Positions 25,770 through 35,664 of a stretch of 64,000 nt of DNA are shown piece after piece. Below the pieces are notes generated by a model. The model ran no database searches. It saw only the letters and a program-made list of their open reading frames with translations, and had not been told where the DNA came from. Made by a program: the position numbers and the translations under genes. Position 1 is the stretch's first letter. Each line of letters opens with the position of its first letter. The stretch spans positions 186,001 through 250,000 of the forward strand of contig CAVPVW010000003.1 of assembly GCA_963709295.1 (NCBI GenBank). Reading direction: 5' to 3'. This DNA comes from JBGPQJ01 sp963709295. Its GTDB lineage: Bacteria; Chloroflexota; Anaerolineae; Anaerolineales; Villigracilaceae.

Positions 25770-26777
25770 CTACACCTCGCGATTTCTTTCAGCCATGGAT
25801 GCAATCAGGTTCTCTCGGATAGGTTGTGTGGCCAAGCCATCAGTCTGCATGGCAAGAATCACACCACCTACAACGGGAGGGGCATTAAGGCGGACAAGCC
25901 TGGCATCCGGGGCTAAATTGTGGATCGTTTCACCCATCGTTTCTTTCATTAGCGGATGACCTTCAAATAAACTTCCAATTAAAATGACATCAAATTTCTC
26001 TTGTTCAAATTGCAATTGCCTGACTACGCCGCACGCGAGTTGTCCCAATTGGTCACCTGCCCAACGCACGACATTAAGCGCCTCTTTATCCCCCTCTGAA
26101 GCAATTTTGAATACTAATTTTATGATTTCTGGTGAGAAATCATATCGCCCGACATAAACACCTTCAATGAGGTCATTCAGGCTTTTTGCGCCCATGAACT
26201 CGATAAACGCTGCAGTGAGGGCTGTTGCAGGACCGCGCTTATTCCACTCGAATGCAACTGCTTGCATTGCGCGTGCAGCGATATCAAATCCGCCAGCATA
26301 CTCACCGGACCAATAACTGCCTCCTCCGACGACACGGCCTTCCCGTCTGAGATCCCTGCTCCAACCGCGGCAATTGCAGCCGGTTCCGGATACCACAGAG
26401 ATTCCCCATCCTTCAGATGCGCCTGCAAAGATTCCGAGAGTGGTATCGTTGACAATCTCCACCGGACAATCCAAGCCAACCGGTGTGATCGCGTCCAAAA
26501 TCATAGACCGCTGGCTTGGCCAATCGTACCCTGCCAAACCCATGCCAGCACTTGATATATCACCCACCGTAAGTCCCGAGTTATTCAAAGCCTCGGATAT
26601 GGACTTGGACAGGGATTGGGTTAGTCCATCCAACCCAACTCCTTCCCAGTTGCCTGGCCCAGCTTGACCAAACCCTGCCACGGAACCTGATTCATCCGCA
26701 ATCAAGGCGTGGGTTTTTGTCCCACCCGCATCCACGCCGAGATAAAAACACCTGGGATTTGAATTTACAGTTGTCAT
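25770..26777 (-). CDS. BadF/BadG/BcrA-family ATPase, probable N-acetylglucosamine-type kinase
   Basis: 335 residues of the ASKHA fold. Phosphate-1 motif is GVDAGGTKTHALIAD, phosphate-2 IVNDTTLGIFAG, and ISVVSGTGCNCRGW and the adenosine-site PPVVGGVILA follow. This subgroup contains eukaryote-like GlcNAc kinases and bacterial amino-sugar kinases. The neighbouring GPH transporter and YdjC-type deacetylase support a sugar substrate. The start overlaps the transporter stop by four bases. Confidence 0.83.
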   Translation of the reverse strand: MTTVNSNPRCFYLGVDAGGTKTHALIADESGSVAGFGQAGPGNWEGVGLDGLTQSLSKSISEALNNSGLTVGDISSAGMGLAGYDWPSQRSMILDAITPVGLDCPVEIVNDTTLGIFAGASEGWGISVVSGTGCNCRGWSRDLRREGRVVGGGSYWSGEYAGGFDIAARAMQAVAFEWNKRGPATALTAAFIEFMGAKSLNDLIEGVYVGRYDFSPEIIKLVFKIASEGDKEALNVVRWAGDQLGQLACGVVRQLQFEQEKFDVILIGSLFEGHPLMKETMGETIHNLAPDARLVRLNAPPVVGGVILAMQTDGLATQPIRENLIASMAERNREV

Positions 26778-28130
26778 GCCGTTTGGTCACTCATCAGTTG
26801 TTTTTTTGCGGCAACCGCATTCTGGACTTCCTGCAGACGCTTTCCGTGTAGTGGATAAAGCCAAAGCAGGAAGATCGCCAACAGGAATCCTATTGTGGTC
26901 GGGATTGTCAGGAAAAGGCGAAAACCCAGATCGACCGATGCGGGCTGTACATCCAACAGCGTGTCATATCCAAATGCCGGCATCATGGTGCCAAATGATG
27001 AGGCTACAAGCAGTCCGCTAAGTGTAATGATAAATCCGCTCATCCCGAAATACATACCGGCTCGTTGATGCCCGGTTTTAACTTCGTCTTCATCCACCAC
27101 CTCGGTCATGATAACATCACCAATCAGTACCAATCCGCCCAGGCCAATGCCAACGATTACAGCTGCTACATAAGTCAAAGAGATGGAAGGGGCGAATCCA
27201 AAAGGGATTATTCCAAGAATCATTATGGCATTAGCCAGCATCAATGTACGGCGTGAATCCAGCTTGTTCGCCACCCAATTTCGCCAGGGGTAGAGAGATA
27301 TCATGGCCACGATAAACGCGATCCCAAAAATTATAGTAGCCAGGCTCTCGTCAACGTTCATACTGTATTTCATGTAAAATAGCATTCCCATTTGCAGGGT
27401 ACCAGTGGCGAAGAATTCTCATGGCCTGTGAACCGGCAGCCGTCCAATAACTTCTATTGATGAAGGTGGCTTTGAGAGCAGCAACGAATGGAAAACTTGT
27501 GTCGGTTTGCAGGTCTTTTCGTTCAAACAAGAATGGATAACCGATGTAAATAGCCACAACCGAAATTACCGCCAGCACGGTGGCCATTCCTGACCAACCC
27601 AAAAATTCCGCAAGCATAGGTGGCAAGGCGGCCCCAATCACAAGGGCAATCGTTTGGAAAATATTCATTTTTGCTGCGGCATCGGTCCGTTCCCGATAGG
27701 TTCCGAACATCTCCGGCAGAAGGCCATAATAGCCTGTCGCCAACGCCGTATACAGTCCCTCCCATATGATGAGACAGATCCCGAAATAAAGGAGCAAACC
27801 CGTAGGATTGTCTCTGCCGTCAAATGGAGCTGTAAAGAGAAGGGCGAACATCACACCATAAGGGAGTCCGCCAAAGAGGATGTATGGCAGTCGCCTGCCC
27901 CAGCGCGACCTGGTCCGATCGGAAAAATATCCCAATGTTGGATTGTTCAATGCATTGTAGAGCGTGTAAACGAACCAGAATGCAGAAAACCATGTCGCTG
28001 GAAGGTTTTTTACATCGACGATGTAGAAGGCCATAATCCCAGCCACTGCTTCGGCAGGAGTGGCAACTCCCAGGCTGGTGACTGCATACATTATTCGAGT
28101 CTTCGTGCTGGTAGCGAGTTGGTTTGCCAA
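26774..28130 (-). pseudogene. GPH/MFS sugar transporter, split by one frameshift
   Basis: Two pieces (28130-27351 and about 27420-26774) join into 452 codons if one extra base near 27419 is removed; the joint then reads GSQAMEFFATGTLQMGMLFY. About 12 membrane helices result. The N-terminal half has NNPTLGYFSDRTRSRWGRR, the loop 2-3 motif of glycoside-pentoside-hexuronide:cation symporters. Role: import of a sugar or glycoside with Na+ or H+. The start is TTG 28130 with GAGG upstream. It sits between the deacetylase and kinase genes. Confidence 0.85.
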
Positions 28131-28137
28131 TTGAACC

Positions 28138-28968
28138 TCACAATAATTCTCGTAAATGACGGTAGCCGATGACCTGGATCCCCGAAGCCTTGATGTATTC
28201 CTTGACTTCCTTGCTTAAGAATGCCATATAGTTAGCCACCCGGCTTTGCCAATCATCGGCGATCGCCCGGATTTCCGGCGAGTCGATGGATGGGTGCAGA
28301 ATGAAATGCGTAATTCCGGGAGGTAATTCACTAAGGGTTTTCTTCGCTATGTCAATATGACCGTCTGGCTGATCAAGGGGCATGAAACGGATGTGATCGA
28401 TAAGCGGAATCCCTTGTTCCTCAAGCATCGTTATAATTTCCATATATCCTTGAGCATCTTCGGGGGACGCTCCCATTCCTTCGAATAAGTCAATATTTCC
28501 GCGCAATATCATCAATGGGATCCTGTTGGAAAAACCAGCTTGGATATAGGCAGGCAGGAGCAATGGATGAAAAATCGAACCCATGTGTGTATCCATGTGG
28601 GTCACATCGATACCCCACGATTTCGCGCGTTCAATTTGAAGCGTCAACTCGACAAGGACAGAATCGGGATCTGCATTTTCCTGGACTTGCTCGGACGTAC
28701 CGTGGAGGAATCCAGAGGCATCAATCAATCCCGATCCCGGGTCTCGCGTGGAGAGCGGACCCCACCGATAAAGGTCCCATTCAGCGGTGAGTGTCGCATG
28801 GACTCCCATGTCCATGCCTGGGTTTTTTCGACATAGTTCTGCCGCTGCCGGTGCCCAGGGGCAGGGCATCATCACGGCTCCCGATGAGACAGTTCCATGA
28901 TCCCATAGGTCGTAAAATGCCTGGACAGATGCCTGGCACATACCGATGTCATCCGCATGGATGATCAC
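28138..28968 (-). CDS. YdjC/ChbG-type carbohydrate deacetylase
   Basis: At least 276 residues. Metal-site motifs: IIHADDIGMCQA (Asp pair), MGVHATLTAEWD, and THMDTHMGS. ChbG proteins remove one acetyl group from chitobiose-type oligosaccharides. GTG 28968 is unlikely to be the true start: the same frame continues upstream as NPTLEKLGYSAGDRVVIIHA without a start codon. ATG 29029, with GAAGG upstream, connects to it if one inserted T near 29014 is removed. It is the first gene of the transporter-kinase-ATP-grasp operon. Confidence 0.85.
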   Translation of the reverse strand: MIIHADDIGMCQASVQAFYDLWDHGTVSSGAVMMPCPWAPAAAELCRKNPGMDMGVHATLTAEWDLYRWGPLSTRDPGSGLIDASGFLHGTSEQVQENADPDSVLVELTLQIERAKSWGIDVTHMDTHMGSIFHPLLLPAYIQAGFSNRIPLMILRGNIDLFEGMGASPEDAQGYMEIITMLEEQGIPLIDHIRFMPLDQPDGHIDIAKKTLSELPPGITHFILHPSIDSPEIRAIADDWQSRVANYMAFLSKEVKEYIKASGIQVIGYRHLRELL

Positions 28969-29072
28969 GACTCGGTCCCCGGCAGAATAACCTAATTTCT
29001 CCAGTGTTGGATTAGGTCGCTGAATTCATATTCTTTGCCTTCATGCATTCTCATGTTTGACGATTATGGACT

Positions 29073-31004
29073 TCATTGAATTTGTTTGACTATGCAAAAA
29101 ACAGCCCCATCCTTTTTGATTTCCAATAAAGAGGGATCACCGACATGAAACTTCTGGTCGAGGTTGGAACGACTACTGAGGAGGAGGAGATCTCCAGGTT
29201 GAGTTGTATCAAGGTCCGGTTCGAATTGTTCAATCATCAGGTCGTTACCCGCATATTGAGTCGCAAGATATTTATTCCGATGAACAAACACTTTTTGTTG
29301 CACATCATCGTCCCTTTTTAATTCATCGAATACTTCTTTATAACACGTCAACCAGTAATCTGTTTCATATCTGCGGAATGCTCCTTTGGTACCACCGATA
29401 AAGGAATTGTAATAAGTGTATTGATAGGGATGTAACGAGATTATCCCAAGCAATCCTGGGAGGATAATTAGAAAAATCAGGATGGGGTTAAGCCACTTGA
29501 CTTTATTCTTTTCGATGAGCAGAAAAAAGGAAAATCCTCCAACTATGAAAACAGGCGGCAGCAGGAAGGTGAAATGCCTGAAGCCGTCATATTGCGGAGG
29601 GGTGGTAAGGACGACATATGTGAATGGTATCAAGAACCACAAGTATATGGGAACAAATTCCTTCCAGCTCAATTTCCCTTTGATCATAAGGAGAATGGAA
29701 CTCACGACGCCAATGATAAAGATCAGCCAAACAGGTTCGGTTAGCGTAAGTCCAAGCATTGTTAGGAAGTAATCCAAGGGCAGGGCTTTCGATGATAGCA
29801 CCTGGCTTCCAAAAAGCACGGGGACGTTTTGGGGATTGTTCGCCATGTGCTTTAAAACAGCAAGTAATCCGCTGATCGGCGAACGCCATAAATATGGCCA
29901 GAGGAAGTACATGGTTAGAAAAGCTATAGCCGCATAAGCTACAATTCCCAGTATTGACCGTCTTTTAAATCTGAAAACAAAGAATACCGAGACTATAAAG
30001 CCTGCAAGTGGCCCTAGAATTCGTATCGCCGTGAGAAATCCTAGGGCTACTCCCGCGAAAATTGTATATTTCCACGATAAACTTATTTTAATAGTTTGGT
30101 ACCACTTATTCACTAACTCTTTTCTAAAGGTGAACAGCATCGCCATAATGCCGAATATTGTCGTCACAAAAAATAAAGGAAGAGTGAAGCGTTTGAAAAT
30201 CCCTAACCCTTTGGTGATGTAGGCATCTGGGTTTGATCCAGAGGAATTATTAGTTAGTAGTTTGAAGATAATACCTGGAAGCGTAGCGGGATTCTCGATG
30301 GCATCACGGATGATAACCGGAATCCACTCTTGAATTTGAGACTTGAATAGCGCGGTGGAAATACTTGTCAGTAAAAGGAAAGAAAACATTATCCACAGAA
30401 AGATCTGAGCAATTTTCCATAATTTGGGATGTGACAAATCACGGGTGGGATTCGTCTCAGGGAGGGATGCCTTCTCCACCATTCCATACCCGGCGTAGAT
30501 GGCGATGATAAAAAATACCGTGAAGGGAATATCTTTGGGGTTTATGAAGGCATGTCCCCATAAAAGAGGTTGAGTCGCAAAAAGAAGCGCTGCAGAGAAT
30601 GCAGCCCACTTGGGCATCCATTTTTTTGCCAGCAAGTATAGAAAAACCACACCTATGATAAATAGAATAAAATTAATCAGATGCCATGCGGAATAATTCA
30701 GTGAGCTTGTGAGCGCCATGATTAACAAAACAAATGGTCTTGCAAAAAGGATATAAGCAGGACCATACATCATATGATCAGTTTCGCTGGGGCCATAAGA
30801 CTTAAGGATGTTAAAATCACCGGACAATCGTTCTGTGATTGAATAGGCGTATGGAATGGCATCCGCGTATTTATAAAACAAAGGTTCATCCCATCCCATT
30901 CCGTAATCCTGAAATGTTAAAAAGCCTGCAACCAGGCAAATCAAAGCAAGTAGGCTTATTGGAAACGCGGGATGCTTGACAACCTTATAGATAACTTCTC
31001 TCAC
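29073..31004 (-). CDS. GT-C fold membrane glycosyltransferase (PMT/ArnT-like)
   Basis: 643 residues with about 12 membrane segments. The first extracytoplasmic loop has GMGWDEPLFYKYAD, with the Asp-Glu pair that forms the catalytic acidic site of GT-C enzymes. HAFINPKDIPFTVFF is another typical loop. A soluble C-terminal tail of about 80 residues follows the last helix. Such enzymes transfer sugars from polyprenyl-phosphate donors outside the membrane; acceptor unknown. It is divergent from guaB. Confidence 0.82.
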   Translation of the reverse strand: MREVIYKVVKHPAFPISLLALICLVAGFLTFQDYGMGWDEPLFYKYADAIPYAYSITERLSGDFNILKSYGPSETDHMMYGPAYILFARPFVLLIMALTSSLNYSAWHLINFILFIIGVVFLYLLAKKWMPKWAAFSAALLFATQPLLWGHAFINPKDIPFTVFFIIAIYAGYGMVEKASLPETNPTRDLSHPKLWKIAQIFLWIMFSFLLLTSISTALFKSQIQEWIPVIIRDAIENPATLPGIIFKLLTNNSSGSNPDAYITKGLGIFKRFTLPLFFVTTIFGIMAMLFTFRKELVNKWYQTIKISLSWKYTIFAGVALGFLTAIRILGPLAGFIVSVFFVFRFKRRSILGIVAYAAIAFLTMYFLWPYLWRSPISGLLAVLKHMANNPQNVPVLFGSQVLSSKALPLDYFLTMLGLTLTEPVWLIFIIGVVSSILLMIKGKLSWKEFVPIYLWFLIPFTYVVLTTPPQYDGFRHFTFLLPPVFIVGGFSFFLLIEKNKVKWLNPILIFLIILPGLLGIISLHPYQYTYYNSFIGGTKGAFRRYETDYWLTCYKEVFDELKRDDDVQQKVFVHRNKYLATQYAGNDLMIEQFEPDLDTTQPGDLLLLSSRSNLDQKFHVGDPSLLEIKKDGAVFCIVKQIQ

Positions 31005-31126
31005 GAATTCTCCACAAGAAAAATAAAATACATTATAACTGTTTATATTTGATTTACCACATTGATTGAGAAAGAATTTTAAATGGATTCGCAGTGAGTA
31101 TAAAAAAATAATTGATGGAGAAGTAT

Positions 31127-32598
31127 ATGAAGCTCAGAAAATCAAAAGGATTAACATTTGATGATGTTCTTCTTTTACCGAAACGATCTTCCATTGCTTC
31201 CAGAAATGATGTCGATACTGGGACAATGCTGACTGAAAAAATATCGCTCCGCATTCCCGTTGTGAGCGCAAACATGGACACGGTCACAGAGGCATCCATG
31301 GCAATCGCCTTGGCGCGGCTTGGAGGGATCGGAGTCATCCATCGATTCATGACCATCGACCAACAAGTCAAGCAGGTTGAAAAAGTAAAACGCGCTGAAG
31401 GATTCATCATTGAGAATCCATACACGATCGAAGTCGGTTCTTCGATTTTCGAGGCGTTGTCGATGATGAAGTCGCGGGGAGTCGGTGGATTGATTGTGGT
31501 CGATGCAATAGGGAAGTTGGCTGGTATCGTCACCCACAGAGATGTTGCGATGGCTCCAGAAGTAAACGCACCAGTGAGTTCCGTGATGACGCCTGTGGAA
31601 AAAATCATTTATGCCCGCCCGGGAATATCTCCTGGTGAGGCGAAAGTGATGTTACATGAGCATCGACTGGAAAAATTACCAGTGGTAAATGATGAGGGGA
31701 TGCTCATAGGATTGATCACTGCCCAGGATGTTCTCAAGCGTGAACATCATCCCCATGCCACAAAGGATGGACGTGAACAACTCAGGGTTGGCGCCGCGGT
31801 TGGGGTTGGCGAATCTGAGCTTGAAAGGGTAAAAGCCTTAACGACGGCTGGTGCAGATGTGTTGGTTTTGGATATCGCCCATGGGCACGCTGACCATTGC
31901 GCCAACATGGTAAAAACGATTCGAAAGACATTTCCAGAGATTCAAATCATTGCAGGGAACGTGGCTTCAAGCGATGGGGCAGTTGAACTGGCGAAAGCCG
32001 GCGCAAACGGGATAAAAGTAGGCATTGGCCCTGGTTCGATTTGCACCACGCGGATTGTAACTGGGTTTGGCGTGCCTCAATTGACGGCAATAATGGATAG
32101 CGTTGAGGGGTTGAGAATTGCCGGATTGGAAAGATCCCAGTGATCGCCGATGGCGGGATAAAAACATCCGGCGACATGGTGAAAGCGTTGGCTGCTGGGG
32201 CAAGTTCGGTAATGATCGGTAGTTTATTTGCAGGCTGCGATGAGGCTCCTGGTTCCCCAGTGATCCGGGATGGTCAAAAAGTAAAAGTAGTGCGGGGAAT
32301 GGCCTCATTGGGTGCGGCGATTGGTCGCAAAGCAACGGAAAATGGCTTGGGAAATGACGATGAGAGCGCAGAAAGCCAGGAAGATTGGGCCAAGGTTGTA
32401 CCCGAAGGTGTGGAGGCGGTGGTTCCTTATCGAGGCAATGTCTCAGAAATAATTTACCAATTAGTGGGTGGTCTTCGTTCAGGTTTGAGTTACGGCGGAG
32501 CTCAAAACATTCGCGAACTTCAGGATAATGCCGAATTTATTGAGATCACGCCAGCTGGCATTCGGGAGAGTAATTATCACGATGTAGGTAAATTATGA
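31127..32598 (+). pseudogene. guaB: IMP dehydrogenase, split by one frameshift
   Basis: Two pieces (to 32143 and from 32140) make one IMPDH if an A is restored to the AAA run at 32130-32132, giving RIAGLEKIPVIADGGIKTSG. Features: SKGLTFDDVLLLP, tandem CBS domains (about residues 90-205), the catalytic loop GPGSICTTR, the IADGGI phosphate site and SLFAGCDEAPG. Reaction: IMP plus NAD+ gives XMP, the first step to GMP. ATG 31127 is preferred for its GGAGAAG. As a core enzyme in a homopolymer-only lesion, sequence error is the likely cause. Confidence 0.92.
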
Positions 32599-32647
32599 TT
32601 TCATTATCCGCTTTATGGGGTTTATCCATAAGCAATGGAATCTACCA

Positions 32648-33442
32648 TCATGGATTTGGGGTCGCTGTGGAATATCTTGGCGTGATATTAATCCCTGCGG
32701 CCCATGCGTTCAGGTAAGGAAAGGGGTCGATCTCTCCACGGCGAATTTTCCAGTCCTCCGGGTAGGTAGGCCGGGAAATGCCAAAGTGTAAATGCGACAC
32801 GGTCCCTTGGGCATTACCGGATTCCCCAATGTAACCCAATAATTGCCTGGCAGTAACATACTGTCCCGTCTCAATCCCATCTACGATTTTTGATAAATGT
32901 GAACCGTAATAGCGCAATCCATCGTCTCCAATTATCGCAATGGCAATTCCACCTCGAGCGCCTGGATCATCCGTAGCAGGATCCCAAAGGTCTTCATAGG
33001 AAATATATTCAACAACACCATCAGTTACAGCAACATATTCCCAACCCACAGGGGCGAAAATGTCTATGGCGGGGTAACCATGGGCCGCTGAACCTTCCGC
33101 GTAATCGACGGATCTCTCTGGTTTGACTGGGAATACATATGGGTATGGATTCAACGTTGTTGTAGGGGTCACAACAAGGGTGGGGGTCGGAGAATTCGTC
33201 GCAGTAAAAGTATTCGAAATTTCGGGTGCAATTGTACGAGTGATCGCCGTGACCGCTTTTTTTATTGGCGAAGGCGAAATAGCAGGAGATGAATTAATGT
33301 GGGTTTTGTTACAACTCGATATGCTTGCCGCAACTATCAATGCCAGAACGCTCAATACCATCCTCGAATTGAAGCCTGATTCTTGCAAATAGGAGTATGA
33401 GGTACCCCCTTTTTTGGAATATCGCAATTGGTTGGGCATCAA
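32648..33442 (-). CDS. M23-family metallopeptidase, probable lipoprotein
   Basis: 264 residues. The LytM/M23 site is visible: AAHGYPAIDIFAP (Hxxx(x)D zinc ligands) and VSHLHFGIS (second HxH). A hydrophobic segment VLSVLALIVAASISSC ends in a possible lipobox Cys, followed by a Thr/Pro/Ser-rich linker of about 60 residues. The translation may start at M28 (33361) so that this hydrophobic stretch is the signal. Likely a surface peptidoglycan endopeptidase or structural LytM protein. Confidence 0.85.
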   Translation of the reverse strand: MMPNQLRYSKKGGTSYSYLQESGFNSRMVLSVLALIVAASISSCNKTHINSSPAISPSPIKKAVTAITRTIAPEISNTFTATNSPTPTLVVTPTTTLNPYPYVFPVKPERSVDYAEGSAAHGYPAIDIFAPVGWEYVAVTDGVVEYISYEDLWDPATDDPGARGGIAIAIIGDDGLRYYGSHLSKIVDGIETGQYVTARQLLGYIGESGNAQGTVSHLHFGISRPTYPEDWKIRRGEIDPFPYLNAWAAGINITPRYSTATPNP

Positions 33443-33525
33443 AGTGCAGTCCTTACTGGATGAAATGAAAATTTTTTCAACACATGAAACACAAAGCGAA
33501 CCTTAGTGGAGCGCAGAGACTGCGT

Positions 33526-34563
33526 TTATTGTGTCTCAGTCACCTTGTGAATAGACCGAGGGGCTTCGGTGTTGTATCCCTTTGCTTGTGTAAGATGAAA
33601 ACAAAATAATTGGGCGGAAATGATCGTGATTATTGGAGAAAGCCATTCAGGGATTCCTGTTGGAAGTTCAATGGATGATTGAGCAAGGTCGAGAACAGAT
33701 TGCTGATCCGAGATGACCAGCAATTCTGCGTGGTGTTCCTTTTTTAGATCGACCAGCATGGATTTGAGAGAATCAAAGACCGCACCTCCCGGAGCAACAG
33801 CCATCACCGGGAATCCTCGTTCCACCATGGCGATGGGTCCATGTTGAAAATCAGCGCTTGAATATGGCTCGGCCACAACGTAGGTAAGTTCTTTCAATTT
33901 GAGGGACCATTCAAATGCAGTCGAATAATTGAATCCGCGGCCTAGCACGACGCAGCGTTCCATGAACAAATAACGTTGGGCGATATTCCTAATATGCTCG
34001 GTGAGAGAAAGGATCTTTTCCGCCCAATCAGGGATATTCTGGAGTTCGGTCTCACGTTCCTTGTCATTATTAAGAGCGGTCGAAAGCATTGCCATGGCAA
34101 GAAGCTCGGCGGTGTAGGTTTTTGTTGCGGCAACCGCTTTTTCTGCCCCTGCCTGGATGTCAATGACATAATCAGCTTCATCTGCCAGTGGTGATTTTGG
34201 CTCATTGGTGATAGCCAGGGTCAGGCAGCCTTGTTTCCTGCCTTCCTTTAGTACGCTTACTATGTCAGGAGATTTTCCAGATTGAGAGACGCCTAATACG
34301 AGCGCATTATTAAGACGGGGAGGCTTTTGATAATAAGTGAAAAGCGATGGTGTAGCCAATGCAACCGGGATGCCGTTGTAGGCACCCCAGAGATAGTTGG
34401 CATAACGGCCTGCGTTGTCTGATGTGCCTCGCGCTGCTAAGAATACAAAGGAAGAATTTCTCTTTCGAATCTCAGATGCAATCCCGGCGATTGTGTCCCG
34501 TTGATTTGCCAATAAATTACGCAGGATGGACGGTTGCTCAAAAATTTCTGTGTAGAGGGTCAT
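33526..34563 (-). CDS. Double SIS-domain sugar-phosphate protein (GlmS isomerase/AgaS-like)
   Basis: 345 residues: two SIS domains without the glutaminase domain of GlmS. Sugar-phosphate binding loops are FLAARGTSDNAGRYAN, GVSQSGKSPDIVSV and ATKTYTAELLAMA. SSADFQHGPIAMVE matches the catalytic Glu/His region of GlmS-like isomerases. Probable activity: amino-sugar phosphate deaminase/isomerase. It may cooperate with the kinase/deacetylase operon at 25-29 kb, which is inference. A complete GlmS is separately present at the window end. Confidence 0.85.
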   Translation of the reverse strand: MTLYTEIFEQPSILRNLLANQRDTIAGIASEIRKRNSSFVFLAARGTSDNAGRYANYLWGAYNGIPVALATPSLFTYYQKPPRLNNALVLGVSQSGKSPDIVSVLKEGRKQGCLTLAITNEPKSPLADEADYVIDIQAGAEKAVAATKTYTAELLAMAMLSTALNNDKERETELQNIPDWAEKILSLTEHIRNIAQRYLFMERCVVLGRGFNYSTAFEWSLKLKELTYVVAEPYSSADFQHGPIAMVERGFPVMAVAPGGAVFDSLKSMLVDLKKEHHAELLVISDQQSVLDLAQSSIELPTGIPEWLSPIITIISAQLFCFHLTQAKGYNTEAPRSIHKVTETQ

Positions 34564-34689
34564 CGATAGCCTTTCAGTTGTGCGAGAATCTTGTTCGCAT
34601 ACATAATCAACAGCTGAACCTATGGCAAGTCAATCTTTCTTTGGATGAGGGACCAACTCGGCAGGGTTGCAGTCAACGTAAAAACCGAT

Positions 34690-35260
34690 TCAAATAATGT
34701 CTTCCGGTAATGGTGGCCAATCTGAAGATTGCTCTGCTCGGTCTTGCCAATTTTCCTTACCACTCCACGAATCGATTTCCAAAGAGTAAACCGACGTTCG
34801 CTCCAATTCCTTCGGTGTGATTGGGCGGTATTCAACTCCCTTTCGTACTTTCGGAAAATACTTTTCGATCAGTTTTTCGAGAACGTATTGTTTCTCAGGC
34901 AGACCTTTAATTATCGCAACCTGTCCAAACACCATATACTGACCTGTATTGGATGGAAAATTCAAGGGCTACATTGGATGGCAGTAGCCTGCCGAACTCG
35001 CTGATTTCGAAGCAGACAAGAGGCTGGTTCTCCAGGTTGGACCGAGTCCGCCCTGTGATATTTGAGTGGAAGACGATGCGATGCTTATCCTCGTCAAACC
35101 AATAATTGGTTGGTGTGACAAAAGGCTGGGTACCAGAAGCGTGAGCCACGTGACCGATCAACCCCCGATGTAGAAATGATTTGATCCAATCGTCATCACG
35201 TGTATATTCAGGCAATCGCTGGTGTCCGGTTGGTTCCTTGCTGGAATAATCGAGTGGCAT
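34690..35260 (-). pseudogene. Pyridoxamine-5'-phosphate-oxidase-fold flavin protein, split by one frameshift
   Basis: Two pieces (35260-34907 and about 34965-34690) give 190 codons if one extra base near 34936 is removed, reading QYRSVMVFGQVAII across the joint. The split-barrel fold is suggested by GLIGHVAHASGTQPFVTPTNYWF, FHSNITGRTRSNLE and VCFEISEFG, as in NimA/PNPOx-like FMN or heme binding proteins. The last 40 residues have the family's KYFP and VYSLEIDSWSGK. Substrate unknown. It follows the 86-residue protein gene by eight bases. Confidence 0.82.
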
Positions 35261-35268
35261 GGTGTTTT

Positions 35269-35529
35269 CTACCCTTCTTTGATGTCTTGGGTTGGTAGGG
35301 AATCTGCATCAGGGATATCGCGGGCTGCTTTGGATAGGATGTCCATTGACTTGGTGATCAGGTTGTCAATAACTTCCTGCGAAGGCATATCCCCTTGTTG
35401 ACTCTTCTCAAGTACTTTAATCACTCCTCCGCGAGTACCCAAGGCACGCCTCGCCCATTTCGAGTCGACGTTGAGTCGTTCAAGTCTATCTGACATCATC
35501 TTTAGCAAATTAATCCGTTTGTTTTTCAT
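35269..35529 (-). CDS. Hypothetical 86-residue helical protein
   Basis: Mostly charged alpha-helix (LLKMMSDRLERLNVDSKWAR, QEVIDNLITKSMDILSKAAR), no Cys, no membrane segment. ATG 35529 gives the longest form; M11 or M12 are alternatives, since no Shine-Dalgarno is clear. It is probably cotranscribed with the PNPOx-fold gene. Not recognised. Confidence 0.55.
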   Translation of the reverse strand: MKNKRINLLKMMSDRLERLNVDSKWARRALGTRGGVIKVLEKSQQGDMPSQEVIDNLITKSMDILSKAARDIPDADSLPTQDIKEG

Positions 35530-35664
35530 CGTGTAGTTGACTGAAGGAGGCTTTTAAGTAATATTTTACCCGAAGGTTACCTACTGTTTCCGCAGTGCAA
35601 GCCAATCCGCACAAAAGATAAGGAACCGCTTATAATGGCGGAAATTTATTTAAGGAGAAAATCA

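Noticed and set aside
32120..32145. Programmed frameshift in guaB
   Set aside because: No slippery heptamer with downstream structure; a single A missing from a short A-run explains it, and IMPDH is not known to be recoded.
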